A stretch of 56,995 nucleotides of DNA from Sulfuritalea sp. (GTDB lineage: Bacteria > Pseudomonadota > Gammaproteobacteria > Burkholderiales > Rhodocyclaceae): assembly GCA_023700805.1 (NCBI GenBank), contig JAMPYF010000029.1, positions 1-56,995 of the forward strand. Reading direction: 5' to 3'. The notes under the pieces are model-generated. The model saw nothing but the letters and a program-made list of their open reading frames with translations, was not told the origin of the DNA and ran no database searches. Of the stretch, positions 31,620 through 43,454 are shown one piece after another. Both the position numbers and the translations under genes were made by a program. Each line of letters starts with the position of its first letter. Within the stretch, counting starts at the first letter, position 1.

Positions 31620-32522
31620 CTATTTCGCCGCCGCCACGGCGAAACCCGGGCTGCGCTCGGCGACCTCCGAGCGACGGACTTCGGCAATGAGATTGCGGGA
31701 CGATGTCCTGAAACCCGTCGACCATGTGCCGTCGTCAAGCTCCACGGGGTCGAGCAGCAGGGTCAGGTAGATGTCGCGCATGCGAAAGCCGGCTTCCTGC
31801 AGCAGTTCCAGCGCGATGAGGTCGGCCTCCAGGGCCTGCACTTCCTGCTTGCTGCGCGCGGCAATTTCCGCTCCGCCCGCAGACAGCAGGGTTTTCAGCA
31901 GGCTGCTGCCAGGGATCAGGATGTTCATGAGCACCGAGGTGACGATGCCTGAAGCGGAATTCTCTTCGTGGTGGCGCGCGATCACATGCCCCATTTCACG
32001 CGCGATGACGAAGGCCATCCAGTCGTCGTAGGGCGCACGGGCGCCCAGTGCGGCGGTCAGCGCAATGCGTCCGTTGGCGCTGGAAGCGCTACCGGGCTGG
32101 GAGCCCTCGACGACATGGACGTCGAACCGGTTGTCGACCATGCCCGGGACGCGCTGCGCCAGATCCGGGAACAGGCGCTGTGCACCCTCCTGCAAGGTTC
32201 CGGCGACCCGCGCCACCTGCAGCGCAAAGCGCTGTGCGGCCTCCCGGTCCGCCACCGTCGGGCAGCCGCCGTTGCCTTCGCAGACGGCGTTGCGCCTTGC
32301 CCCGGTGCTCATGCTGAAGCTGAGATCGGCGTGGGTCGAGGCCAGCGGCATGCCCAGCATGCGCGTCCGCTCCTGGTTGGGAACCGTCGCACAGCCCGAC
32401 ATGCCGAGCAAGGCGGCGGCGACCAACAGCAAGGAGGCGCAGGCCATGGCCAGCCGCCGCGAGAATCCGTGATCGACTCCTGCAACATCGGCTTGCGGCC
32501 GGCGACGACAGTACTGCGACAT
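31620..32522 (-). CDS. M48-like lipoprotein with altered zinc motif
   Basis: 300 residues from ATG 32522 (GAGGAG site). After an N-terminal basic stretch, a lipoprotein signal reads MACASLLLVAAALLGMSGC. The body has M48 features: AFVIAREMGHVIARHHEEN (about 170-188), a membrane-like helix (IVTSVLMNILIPGSSLLKTLL) and ALEADLIALELLQEAGF with the usual third ligand Glu. M48 enzymes require H-E-x-x-H, but here the first His is Arg175 (CGT), giving R-E-x-x-H. Catalysis is therefore doubtful, and the protein may act as a chaperone-like or inactive paralogue. A palindrome sits about 76 bp upstream. The 98-bp gap to the fumC stop shows no other gene. Confidence 0.8.
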   Translation of the reverse strand: MSQYCRRRPQADVAGVDHGFSRRLAMACASLLLVAAALLGMSGCATVPNQERTRMLGMPLASTHADLSFSMSTGARRNAVCEGNGGCPTVADREAAQRFALQVARVAGTLQEGAQRLFPDLAQRVPGMVDNRFDVHVVEGSQPGSASSANGRIALTAALGARAPYDDWMAFVIAREMGHVIARHHEENSASGIVTSVLMNILIPGSSLLKTLLSAGGAEIAARSKQEVQALEADLIALELLQEAGFRMRDIYLTLLLDPVELDDGTWSTGFRTSSRNLIAEVRRSEVAERSPGFAVAAAK

Positions 32523-32590
32523 GCGAGCTCCTCGAAATGCGTTGCTACCGCCCAAGGCAGCGACAATGCCCCCAAACGCTCCTGCACTCC

Positions 32591-32606
32591 GTTCGCTGGC
32601 GTACAC
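32591..32606. promoter_or_regulatory. Operator-like palindrome upstream of the M48-like gene
   Basis: Reads CGTTCGCTGGCGTACA, the weakest dyad of the set. It lies about 76 bp before the start at 32522, with gene-facing flank GAGTG. Confidence 0.4.
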
Positions 32607-32678
32607 AGGGAATCCCGGGCAGCCATGGGCCGATGCCGTCCCCGGTGGGAATGCGGGCACCCATCCGCAGGGGAAGGC

Positions 32679-34115
32679 TCAGGGCGCGGTGTCGCCGCCC
32701 CCGACCATGTCGGCCGGCCTCACCCAGCGGTCGAAGTCCTCCGCCGACAGGTAGCCCAGGGCCAGCGCCGCCGCGCGCAGCGTGCTGCCGTCGTGATGGG
32801 CGCGCTTGGCGATCTCGGCCGCGCGGTCGTAGCCGATGTGCGGCGTCAGCGCCGTCACCAGCATCAGCGAGCGCTCCAGCAATTCGGCGATGCGGCCGTG
32901 GTTGGCGACGATGCCGCGCACGCAGTGGGCCTCGAAACTCCTCATGGCGTCGGCCAGCAGGCGCACGCTTTGCAGGAAATTGTGGGCGATCAGCGGCTTG
33001 AAGACATTCAGTTCGAAGTTGCCGGATGCGCCGCCGATGCCGATCGCGACGTCGTTGGCCATCACCTGGCAGCAGACCATGGTCAGCGCCTCGCACTGCG
33101 TCGGATTGACCTTGCCCGGCATGATCGAGCTGCCGGGCTCGTTTTCCGGGATGCTGATCTCGCCGAGCCCCGAGCGCGGCCCCGAGGCCAGCCAGCGGAT
33201 GTCGTTGGCGATTTTCATCAGCGCCACGGCCAGCGTCTTGAGGCCGCCATGCGCGGCGACCAGGCCGTCGTGGGCGGCCAGCGCGGCGAACTTGTTGGCG
33301 GCGCTGACGAAGGGCAGCCCGCTGCTGCCGGCGAGTTCCGCCGCGACGCGCGCACCGAAGTCCGCAGGGGTGTTGAGGCCGGTGCCGACGGCGGTGCCGC
33401 CGATCGCCAGCGGATAGAGCGAAGCCATGCTGCCGGCGATCACCGCCTCGGCATGGTCGAGCTGGGCGACGTAACCGGAGAACTCCTGGCCCAGGGTGAG
33501 CGGCGTCGCGTCCTGCAAATGGGTGCGGCCGATCTTGACGATGCCGGCAAACGCCGCCGCCTGCGTCGCCAGCGTGGCGCGCAGGCAGGCCAGTGCCGGC
33601 AGCAGGCCGCGCACGATGCCGAGGGCGGCGGCAAGGTGCATCGCGGTGGGAAACACGTCGTTCGACGACTGGCCCAGATTGACCTCGTCGTTGGGATGCA
33701 CGCGACGATCGGCGCCGCGCCCGCCGCCGAGCAGTTCCGAGGCGCGGTTGGCCAGCACCTCGTTCATGTTCATGTTGCTCTGGGTGCCGGAGCCGGTCTG
33801 CCAGAGCGACAGCGGAAACTCCTGATCGTGCCGGCCGAACAGCACTTCCTCGGCCGCCGCGGCGATCGCCTGCGCCTTGTCCGCGGGCAGCAGGCCCAGT
33901 TCGCAATTGACCCCCGCGCAGGCGGCCTTGACAGTGGCCAGCGCGAGCACGATTTCTTCCGGCATGCGTTCGCTGGAGATGTCGAAGTGTTCGAGAGAGC
34001 GCTGAGTCTGCGCCCCCCAGAGCCGGTCGGCGGGAACTTCAATGGGGCCGAAGGAGTCTCTTTCGGTGCGCGTGGCGTTCATTGCTGCCGAAGTCGCTAT
34101 TGGGAAAGCGGCCAT
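32679..34115 (-). CDS. fumC: Class II fumarate hydratase
   Basis: 478 residues from ATG 34115 (AGGAGAACGCCC); another ATG at 34082 is possible. It starts [21 protein letters not shown], as in FumC. Family motifs are [54 protein letters not shown] and the signature [13 protein letters not shown]. Class II fumarases convert fumarate to malate without an iron-sulfur cluster, so they are stable to oxidants. The tetrameric enzyme is cytosolic. It is divergent from acnA across a 166-bp region. Confidence 0.95.
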   Translation of the reverse strand: MAAFPIATSAAMNATRTERDSFGPIEVPADRLWGAQTQRSLEHFDISSERMPEEIVLALATVKAACAGVNCELGLLPADKAQAIAAAAEEVLFGRHDQEFPLSLWQTGSGTQSNMNMNEVLANRASELLGGGRGADRRVHPNDEVNLGQSSNDVFPTAMHLAAALGIVRGLLPALACLRATLATQAAAFAGIVKIGRTHLQDATPLTLGQEFSGYVAQLDHAEAVIAGSMASLYPLAIGGTAVGTGLNTPADFGARVAAELAGSSGLPFVSAANKFAALAAHDGLVAAHGGLKTLAVALMKIANDIRWLASGPRSGLGEISIPENEPGSSIMPGKVNPTQCEALTMVCCQVMANDVAIGIGGASGNFELNVFKPLIAHNFLQSVRLLADAMRSFEAHCVRGIVANHGRIAELLERSLMLVTALTPHIGYDRAAEIAKRAHHDGSTLRAAALALGYLSAEDFDRWVRPADMVGGGDTAP

Positions 34116-34281
34116 GGGCGTTCTCCTGCGAAGTGGAGCCTTCCATCTTAGGCCGAATCGGTGCGGCCGAGTGCGACCGGCCTTGACCGCCGGCAAGCGC
34201 CTGTGCTTCGGCGCGGCAGTGGTCTATGCTGGCTGCCTTCGCCGGTCGATCGCATCGCGCGGAACCGCAACGGAGGCAACC

Positions 34282-37125
<2,844 letters not shown>

Positions 37126-37159
37126 TGGAATTTTCCGGGTGAGCGGTGAACACCAGCCT

Positions 37160-37831
37160 ATGCACGGCGCGGCGGATGCGCGGCAGGCGCCGGCAACGGT
37201 GGTCCTGGTGCATGGCTTGTGGACCCCGGCGGCGGTCTTCCTGCCGCATGGCCGCTGGCTGCAAGGGCGCGGCTACCGCACGCTGCGCTTCGGCTACCCG
37301 AGCGTGCGCGCCACGCTCTCGCAGAACGCGCAGGCCCTGCGCCGCTGCATCGCCGCAGCCGGCGGGAGCGAGATCCATCTGGTCGGCCACAGCCTCGGCG
37401 GCCTGGTCATCCTCGACATGCTGAGGCAGGAAGCCGATCCGCGCCTGCGCCGGGCGGTCCTGCTCGGCACCCCCTGCATCGACAGCCATTGCGCGCGGCG
37501 GCTGGCCGCAGTGCGCGGCATGCCGGCCCTGCTCGGGCGCTCGATCGGCGAATGGCTGGGGCGCGGGCCCGCGGCCGCGCTGGCACCCCCGCCCGCCGTC
37601 GCGGTGGGCGTGCTGGCCGGCACCCGCAGCCTGGGCCTGGGCCGCGTCGTGCCCGACCTGCCGCGCCCCAACGACGGCGTGGTGAGCGTGGCGGAAACGC
37701 GCCTGCCCGGCGCCGCGGACTTCATCGCGCTGCCCGTGGCGCATTCGGAAATGCTCGCCTCGCGGCGCTGCGCCGAGCAGATCGCGGCCTTTCTCGCAAC
37801 CGGGCGTTTCCGGCACCATGATCCGGTTTAG
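37160..37831 (+). CDS. Alpha/beta hydrolase
   Basis: 223 residues from ATG 37160; an in-frame GTG at 37139 would add 7. The fold features are VVLVHGLWTPAAVF (oxyanion region), nucleophile Ser in LVGHSLGGLVIL (about residue 90) and late VAHSEML supplying a His. The Asp is probably in RPNDGVVSV. Lipase/esterase-like proteins of this type act on small esters or amides; substrate unknown. It starts 34 bp after acnA and overlaps the next gene by 14 bp, so it is probably cotranscribed. Confidence 0.75.
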   Translation: MHGAADARQAPATVVLVHGLWTPAAVFLPHGRWLQGRGYRTLRFGYPSVRATLSQNAQALRRCIAAAGGSEIHLVGHSLGGLVILDMLRQEADPRLRRAVLLGTPCIDSHCARRLAAVRGMPALLGRSIGEWLGRGPAAALAPPPAVAVGVLAGTRSLGLGRVVPDLPRPNDGVVSVAETRLPGAADFIALPVAHSEMLASRRCAEQIAAFLATGRFRHHDPV

Positions 37832-38909
37832 GAATTCGCTGCTGCTGCTGGCAATGGCGCTGGCCGGCTGCGGCAACATCGCCTACTACGCCCAGGCGGT
37901 GGGCGGCCATTTCGAGCTCATGCGCGCGGCGCAGCCGATCAGCGAACTGGTCGACCGGCCCGCCGGCGATCCGCAGCTCGCCAGGCAACTGGCGGAGGTG
38001 GCGGCGATACGCGACTTCGCCAGCCGCGGGCTGGGCCTGCCCGACAACAACAGCTATCGCAGCTACGCCGACATCGGCCGCCCCTACGTGGTGTGGAACG
38101 TCTTCGCCGCGCCCGAGTTGTCGCTGGAAGCCAAGCAATGGTGCGTGCTGCTGGTCGGCTGCGTGAACTACCGCGGCTACTATGAGCAGAAGGATGCCGA
38201 GCGCCTCGCCGCGGAACTGCGCGAAGCGGGTTACGACACCTTCGTCGGCGGCGTCGCGGCCTATTCCACGCTCGGCTACTTCGACGATCCGGTGCTCAAC
38301 ACCTTCATGCGCCGCGGCACGCTCGAAGTCGCGCGCATCGTGTTTCACGAACTCGCGCACCAGCTGGTTTACGTCAGGGACGACACCGCCTTCAACGAGT
38401 CTTTCGCCACGGTGGTCGAAAACGAAGGCATGCGGCGCTGGACCGCGGCCCAGGCCACGCCCGCGCAAGGCGCCGCCTTCGCCGCGCAGCGGCAGCGCAG
38501 GGCGGATTTGGCCCGGCTGCTGCAGGATTACCGCCAGCGGGCGCGCGCCCTGTATGAAACCGGCGGCGCCGCCGAACAGCAGCGCAGCGCCAAGGCCGAG
38601 CTGTTCGCCGCCCTGCGCCGCGACTACGCCGCATTGAAGGCGAGCTGGGGCGGCCATGCCGGCTACGACAGGATCATCGGCGCGGATTTCAACAACGCCG
38701 GGCTGGTCGCCTTCGGGCTCTACAGCGAGCTGGTGCCGGCCTTCGCGGCCCTGCTCGAAGCGGAGCAGCACGACCTGCCGCGCTTCTACCGCCGCGTGAA
38801 GGAGCTGGCGGAGCTGGCCAAGGAGGATAGGCGCTGCGCGCTGGCCCGACTCGTACCGGCGGTGGATGGTAGGCTAGCGGCATCCCCTCTCTGCGAGCGA
38901 CGACCATGA
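37818..38909 (+). CDS. Predicted aminopeptidase, lipoprotein (DUF2265-type)
   Basis: 363 residues from ATG 37818. The lipoprotein signal ends at LAMALAGC. The family region has [47 protein letters not shown] and the zinc motif [15 protein letters not shown] with the downstream acidic [12 protein letters not shown]. This combination is that of the uncharacterised predicted aminopeptidase family (COG4324). The C-terminus is helical. The gene overlaps the hydrolase by 14 bp and pfkA by 4 bp, so translation is coupled. It probably trims peptides in the periplasm; the substrate is unknown. Confidence 0.85.
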   Translation: MIRFRNSLLLLAMALAGCGNIAYYAQAVGGHFELMRAAQPISELVDRPAGDPQLARQLAEVAAIRDFASRGLGLPDNNSYRSYADIGRPYVVWNVFAAPELSLEAKQWCVLLVGCVNYRGYYEQKDAERLAAELREAGYDTFVGGVAAYSTLGYFDDPVLNTFMRRGTLEVARIVFHELAHQLVYVRDDTAFNESFATVVENEGMRRWTAAQATPAQGAAFAAQRQRRADLARLLQDYRQRARALYETGGAAEQQRSAKAELFAALRRDYAALKASWGGHAGYDRIIGADFNNAGLVAFGLYSELVPAFAALLEAEQHDLPRFYRRVKELAELAKEDRRCALARLVPAVDGRLAASPLCERRP

Positions 38910-40030
38910 GCAAATACATCGGCATTCTTACCGCAGGCGGCGACAGCCCGGGGCTCAACGCCGCGATCCGCGGCGTCGGCAAGGCGCTGCTCGGCCATTA
39001 CGACATGCGCATCGTGGGTTTCCGCGACGGCTTTCGCGGCCTGATGGAAAACCGCACTGCGACACTCGACGGCGGCCAGCTCTCGGGCATCCTGACCGTC
39101 GGCGGCACCATCCTCGGCACCAGCCGCGACAAGCCGCACAAGATGCCGGTGGGCGGCAAGATCGTGAACATGCTCGACACCATCGCCGACAACTACCGCG
39201 CCAACCGGCTCGACTGCCTGGTCTGCCTGGGCGGCGGCGGCACCGCGAAAAATGCCCTGCGCCTCAAGCAGATGGGTTTGAACGTCATCACGCTGCCCAA
39301 GACCATAGACAACGACGTGGCCGGGACAGACGCCACCTTCGGCTTCGATACCGCGCTGGGCATAGCCACCGAGGCCATCGACCGCCTGCACAGCACCGCG
39401 CACAGCCACCACCGCATCATCGTGGTCGAGATCATGGGCCATCGCGCCGGCTGGCTGGCGCTGGGCGCCGGCATCGCCGGCGGCGCCGACGTGATCCTGA
39501 TTCCGGAAATCCCCTACGACGTCGATAGCGTGGCCGCAGCCATCCGCGCCCGCGCCCGCGGCGGCAAGCCCTTCTCGATCGTCGCCGTGGCCGAAGGCGC
39601 GATCTCGAAGCAGGATCTGGCAGCGATCGCCGCCGCCCGGACCGCGGGCAGGAAACCGGCGAAGCAGAAGGACGCGCGCAAGGCCGACGATGCGGAGGCC
39701 GATGCCGCCGAACTGCTCTATGCCGATCGCACGCTGCGGCTGGCCAAGCGCCTGGAAGCCCTGACCGGGCTCGAAGCCCGCGTCACCATCCTCGGCCACG
39801 TGCAGCGCGGCGGCGCACCCTCGGCCGCCGACCGTCTGCTGGCGACCCGCCTCGGCACGGCCTGCGCCGACCTGATCGCCAGGGGCACTCACGGCGTCAT
39901 GGTCGCCGCCAAAGGCGAAGACACGCAGCCGGTCCGGCTCGAAGACGTCGCCGGCAAGGTCAAGACCGTGCCGCTCAAGCATCCGTGGATAGGCAGCGCG
40001 CGCCGGGTCGGCACCAACTTCGGCGACTGA
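38906..40030 (+). CDS. pfkA: 6-phosphofructokinase (group III-like)
   Basis: 374 residues. PFK motifs: [52 protein letters not shown] and [14 protein letters not shown]. It phosphorylates fructose-6-phosphate. The E. coli Asp103 position (GGDGS) is Gly111 here (GGGGT), and the E. coli Gly124 position is Lys132 (PKTIDND). Lys there is typical of group III or PPi-type enzymes, while the Gly before Thr departs from both classic forms. Phosphoryl donor (ATP or PPi) is therefore open. About 25 residues of Lys/Ala-rich insert ([20 protein letters not shown], residues 248-270) occur before the C-terminal fold. It overlaps the aminopeptidase by 4 bp. Confidence 0.9.
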   Translation: MSKYIGILTAGGDSPGLNAAIRGVGKALLGHYDMRIVGFRDGFRGLMENRTATLDGGQLSGILTVGGTILGTSRDKPHKMPVGGKIVNMLDTIADNYRANRLDCLVCLGGGGTAKNALRLKQMGLNVITLPKTIDNDVAGTDATFGFDTALGIATEAIDRLHSTAHSHHRIIVVEIMGHRAGWLALGAGIAGGADVILIPEIPYDVDSVAAAIRARARGGKPFSIVAVAEGAISKQDLAAIAAARTAGRKPAKQKDARKADDAEADAAELLYADRTLRLAKRLEALTGLEARVTILGHVQRGGAPSAADRLLATRLGTACADLIARGTHGVMVAAKGEDTQPVRLEDVAGKVKTVPLKHPWIGSARRVGTNFGD

Positions 40031-40049
40031 GCGACAAACGCCCGGCGTA

Positions 40050-40065
40050 TGTCTGCTGCCGCACA
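40050..40065. promoter_or_regulatory. Operator-like palindrome upstream of the CAP-domain gene
   Basis: Reads TGTCTGCTGCCGCACA. It lies about 73 bp before ATG 40131, with gene-facing flank GACCC. It lies between pfkA and the CAP gene, so it probably separates two units. Confidence 0.5.
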
Positions 40066-40130
40066 GACCCTGCGCGGCCATACGCCAAACAATGCGTGCC
40101 GAAGCTTGCTTGCTTTCACGGCCCCGGATC

Positions 40131-40961
40131 ATGCGCCTGCCTATTCTTTCCTGTCTTTTGTTGCTTGCCGTCGCTTTCGATGCGGCGGCGAGCGATGTTT
40201 ACGGCACGATCAACCGCTTGCGCCAGGGTGACGGCAGCTGCGAGGCGAAAGATCTGGCGCCGCTCAAACGGCAGGCGGCGCTGGACCGCGTCGGCCGCGC
40301 CCTGGCGCGCGGCAGCGAACTGGAACACAGCCTGAAGGCGGCCGGCTACCGCGCGACGCGGGCCAAATCCATGAAATTCGGCGGCAAGGGCATCGCGGCA
40401 CGGGTCTCGGGGCTGCTGGCAAGGCCGGACTACTGCGAGAAGTGGCAGGATGCCGCGATGACGGAGGTCGGCATCTACCAGGATGCGCGCCAGGTCTGGA
40501 TCGTGCTCGCGGCGCCGTTTGCGCCTGCCGCGGCGCTGGACGAGGACGCCGGAGAGCGCGTGCTCGACTTGGTCAATCAGGCGCGCGGCGCGCGGCGCAA
40601 CTGCGGCAACACGGCATTCGAAGCGGCAGCGCCGCTGCGCTGGAACCGCACGCTGGCGAAGGCCGCGCAGCGCCATTCCGACAACATGGCGCGCCTCGAC
40701 TTCCTCAGCCACGACGGGCGCGACGGCTCCACCGCGGCGCAGCGCGTCGAGCGCGCGGGCTACCGCTACCGCGCCATGGGCGAAAACATCGCGGGCGGCC
40801 AAGCCCGGCCCGAGGATGCGGTGGCGGGATGGATAGACAGCCCCGGGCATTGCGCCAACCTGATGAATCCGGCATTCACCGAGATGGGCGTCGCGGTAGC
40901 GGTGAATCGCAGGAGCAAGATGGGCGTGTACTGGACGATGGAGTTCGGCGCGCCGCGCTGA
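40131..40961 (+). CDS. CAP-domain (SCP/PR-1-like) secreted protein
   Basis: 276 residues from ATG 40131 (an in-frame ATG 13 codons earlier is weaker). A signal peptide (MRLPILSCLLLLAVAFDAAA) is followed by an N-terminal domain (about 20-140) of unknown type with two Cys and a CAP domain (about 145-275) with LRWNRTLAKAAQRHSDNMA, FLSHDGRDGSTAAQRVERAGY, GENIAGG, SPGHCANLMNPAFTEMG and YWTMEFG. CAP proteins bind lipids or act at surfaces; the SPGH-x-x-N-x-M-N motif is complete. The role in bacteria is mostly unknown. A palindrome lies about 73 bp upstream. Confidence 0.88.
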   Translation: MRLPILSCLLLLAVAFDAAASDVYGTINRLRQGDGSCEAKDLAPLKRQAALDRVGRALARGSELEHSLKAAGYRATRAKSMKFGGKGIAARVSGLLARPDYCEKWQDAAMTEVGIYQDARQVWIVLAAPFAPAAALDEDAGERVLDLVNQARGARRNCGNTAFEAAAPLRWNRTLAKAAQRHSDNMARLDFLSHDGRDGSTAAQRVERAGYRYRAMGENIAGGQARPEDAVAGWIDSPGHCANLMNPAFTEMGVAVAVNRRSKMGVYWTMEFGAPR

Positions 40962-41041
40962 AGGGGGATACGCCGGTCGGCGGGCTGCATCTGCAATAAT
41001 GCCAGGCACTTCATCAACGAATCCGGGCGCCGGCAATCGAT

Positions 41042-42418
41042 ATGACATGGCTCAAGCGCACCCTGCTCGCCCTGGCGGTGCTGATCGCACTGGCAGCGGC
41101 AGTGCCCTTGTTCATCTCGCTCGACGACTACATCCCGCGCCTCGAAGCGGCAGCCTCGGCCAGGCTCGGGCAGCCGGTGTCGATCGAGAGCATCCGCTTT
41201 GCGGCGCTGCCGTTGCCGCATGTCACGATCGGCGGCATCGCGATCGGCAAGGGCGACGACCTCAGGCTGGGCAGCGTGAGCGTGACCCCGGCGCTGCTGT
41301 CCTTGCTGCAATCGACCCGCGTCATCGACAGCATCGAAATCGATTCTCCGGTGGTGACGCGCAAGGCGATCGACATGCTGCTGGCCCTGGCCAAAGCCGA
41401 CCCCGCCAGGCCGCCGCAGCCAGCGACGCTGCGCGTCCTGCGCATCCGCCTCGACCAGGCCGTGGTCCGGCTCGACAAGACCGACTTCGGACCCTTCGAC
41501 GCGCAACTGGCCCTGGACGACGAGGGCCGGCCCGCCGACGCGACGGTGAGCACCCGCGACGGCAAGCTCAAGGCGCTGATCAAGCCCGACGGCGCGAACT
41601 ACCTGATCGACGTCGGCGCCCGCGCCTGGACCCTGCCGGCCGCACCGGCGCTGCTGTTCGACGAGCTGAACATCAAGGGCGTGGCCAGCCGCAAGGACTT
41701 GCGGCTGGATGCCATCAGCGCGCGTCTGTATGGCGGCACGGCCACCGGCAAGATCAGCGTCGACTGGCAAAAAGGCCTGCGCGTGAATGGCGATCTCGAC
41801 ATCAGCGAACTGGAACTGCGCCAGGTCGCCGCCATGCTTTCGCCGGGCGCGCGCGTCAGCGGCAGGCTCAGTGCGAAGCCGAGCTTCTCCGCCGCGGCGC
41901 CCGCCGCCGGCCAGCTGGCGAACGCCTTGCGCCTGGAAAGCGATTTCAGGGTGCGCGACGGCGTGCTGCACGGCGTCGATATCCAGCAGGCCGCGACGCG
42001 CCTGATCAAGCAGGGCAGCAGCGGCGGCGAAACGCGTTTCGAGCAGTTGTCGGGCCATCTCCAGGTCGCGCAGGGCAGCCGCCACTTCACGCAGTTGAAG
42101 ATCGCCTCGGGCGTGCTGGCCGCCGACGGCCGGGTCAGCATCACGCCCGAGAAGGCGCTGTCGGGACGCATCAATGCCGAGGTCAAGGCGGTGGGCACCA
42201 GCGCCAGGGTGCCGCTCAACGTCGGCGGCACGGTCGGCTCGCCCCTGCTCTACCCGACCGGTGCAAGCATGGCCGGCGCGGCAGTCGGCACCGCCATCAT
42301 GGGCCCCGGCTTCGGCACCTCGGTCGGGGCAAAGATCGGCGGCTGGGCCGAAGGCCTGTTCGAATCGAAGCCTGAGCCGACGCCCAAGCCGACAGCAAAA
42401 CAGACGCCGAAGCGATAG
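41042..42418 (+). CDS. AsmA-family envelope protein
   Basis: 458 residues. One N-terminal transmembrane helix (LLALAVLIALAAAVPLF) is followed by a long periplasmic chain with AsmA features: YIPRLEAAASARLGQPVSIESI, GIAIGKGDDLRLGSVSV, LELRQVAAML and a late RVPLNVGGTVGSPLLYPT. Such proteins help with phospholipid transport or outer-membrane assembly (AsmA/TamB group). A Lys/Pro tail ends the protein. It follows the CAP gene by 80 bp on the same strand, but no special site is seen in front of it. The start has a weak ribosome site. Confidence 0.85.
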   Translation: MTWLKRTLLALAVLIALAAAVPLFISLDDYIPRLEAAASARLGQPVSIESIRFAALPLPHVTIGGIAIGKGDDLRLGSVSVTPALLSLLQSTRVIDSIEIDSPVVTRKAIDMLLALAKADPARPPQPATLRVLRIRLDQAVVRLDKTDFGPFDAQLALDDEGRPADATVSTRDGKLKALIKPDGANYLIDVGARAWTLPAAPALLFDELNIKGVASRKDLRLDAISARLYGGTATGKISVDWQKGLRVNGDLDISELELRQVAAMLSPGARVSGRLSAKPSFSAAAPAAGQLANALRLESDFRVRDGVLHGVDIQQAATRLIKQGSSGGETRFEQLSGHLQVAQGSRHFTQLKIASGVLAADGRVSITPEKALSGRINAEVKAVGTSARVPLNVGGTVGSPLLYPTGASMAGAAVGTAIMGPGFGTSVGAKIGGWAEGLFESKPEPTPKPTAKQTPKR

Positions 42419-42437
42419 CGGTATCCGGCGCCCGGCC

Positions 42438-42464
42438 GCAAGAGTTGGCGCTGGCGGCACGGCG
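42438..42464. repeat. Dispersed short repeat, AGCGCCAACT core (copy 5)
   Basis: Complement orientation, between AsmA and the substrate-binding gene. 27 bp are identical to 35625-35651 in acnA and 21 bp to 48758-48778, ending CGCCAGCGCCAACTCTTGC on the minus strand. Confidence 0.75.
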
Positions 42465-42527
42465 ATCACGCGCGCTGGGGCAGCGCGTCGCGGCTGCAAA
42501 GACGACCGGAAGGAGATCGGGCCGATC

Positions 42528-42552
42528 CCATGGCCGGCGCCGCCGGCCATGG
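42528..42552. terminator. Palindromic hairpin between convergent genes
   Basis: CCATGGCCGG-CGCCG-CCGGCCATGG lies 5 bp after the substrate-binding gene stop (42558, minus) and downstream of asmA (plus). The stem is strong but has no T tract, so terminator activity is uncertain. Confidence 0.45.
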
Positions 42553-42557
42553 CAAGT

Positions 42558-43454
42558 TCAGATGCCGGTGTCGTTGGGATTCGCCAGCAATTCCCGCAGC
42601 ATGCTGCTCATGGGAATCTGCAGGTTGACCTGGTTCGGCGGGATCGGCGACAGGAACCACTTGGTGTAGAGCCTTTCCACTTCGCCGCTTTTCATCATCG
42701 CCCGCAAGCTGTCATCGACCAGTTGCTTGAATTCCGGATCGTCCTTGCGCAGGACGATGCCATAGGGTTCGAAACCGAAGTTTTCCTCCAGCAGCTTCAG
42801 CCTGGCTACATCCGGCGACACCGCCAGCAGGCCGGCCAGCAGTGCGTCGTCGAGCACGAAGGCGTCGGCCTGGCGCGACAGCACCATGGACAGGGATTCC
42901 TGATGCGTCCTGGCGGACTTGGCGTGCACCGACGCATTGCGCGTGGCCATCACCGTCCTCACGATGCGCTCGGTGGTGGTGCCGGCCGTGGTCACCACCA
43001 CCTTGCCGTTGAGGTCGATGATGCGCTCGATGCCGGTATCCCGGCGCGTCAGGGCCTTGACGCCGGAGACGAAGCTGGTGAGGCCGAAGGCAACCGACTG
43101 CTGGCGTATCTTGGTGTTGGTCGTCGAACCGCATTCGAGATCGATGACCCCGGTCAGCAGCATCAGCAGGCGCGAGGAACTGGTGACCGGGACCCGCACC
43201 ACCTTCAGGGCCGGGTCGCCGAGCCGGGTCCTGACCGCGTCGACGATCCGGTCGCACAGATCCATCGAGTAGCCGACCGCCTCGCCGCCGACCATGTAGG
43301 AAAACGGAATCGAGGCTTCGCGATGGCCGACGTAAATGGCGCCGTATTCGCGGATCTTTTCCAGGCTGGGCCGGGTCACGCCCTGTGCCAGCACCGCGGG
43401 CACGGCCAGCAGCAGCGCGCACAGGCCGCAGAGCAATCGTCCCCAGGCCCTCAT
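42558..43454 (-). CDS. Periplasmic amino-acid-type substrate-binding protein
   Basis: 298 residues from ATG 43454. A signal peptide (RLLCGLCALLLAVPAVLAQ) is followed by a bacterial solute-binding family 3 fold: LEKIREYGAIYVGHREASIPFSYMVGGEAVGYSMDLCDRIV (read in parts), VTSSSRLLMLLTGVIDLECGSTTNT, a hinge, and FGFEPYGIVLRKDDPEFKQLV. The motifs are closest to glutamate/aspartate GltI-type proteins. No permease or ATPase is nearby. Its ATG overlaps the LapE-like stop by 4 bp, so it is translationally coupled to an outer-membrane channel gene. A signal-sensing or scavenging role within the Lap locus is inference. Confidence 0.85.
   Translation of the reverse strand: MRAWGRLLCGLCALLLAVPAVLAQGVTRPSLEKIREYGAIYVGHREASIPFSYMVGGEAVGYSMDLCDRIVDAVRTRLGDPALKVVRVPVTSSSRLLMLLTGVIDLECGSTTNTKIRQQSVAFGLTSFVSGVKALTRRDTGIERIIDLNGKVVVTTAGTTTERIVRTVMATRNASVHAKSARTHQESLSMVLSRQADAFVLDDALLAGLLAVSPDVARLKLLEENFGFEPYGIVLRKDDPEFKQLVDDSLRAMMKSGEVERLYTKWFLSPIPPNQVNLQIPMSSMLRELLANPNDTGI

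Noticed and set aside
28295..31690. A 1131-codon open frame antisense to the membrane kinase
   Set aside because: It mirrors the kinase gene codons; the translation has no known domain and no fitting start signal.
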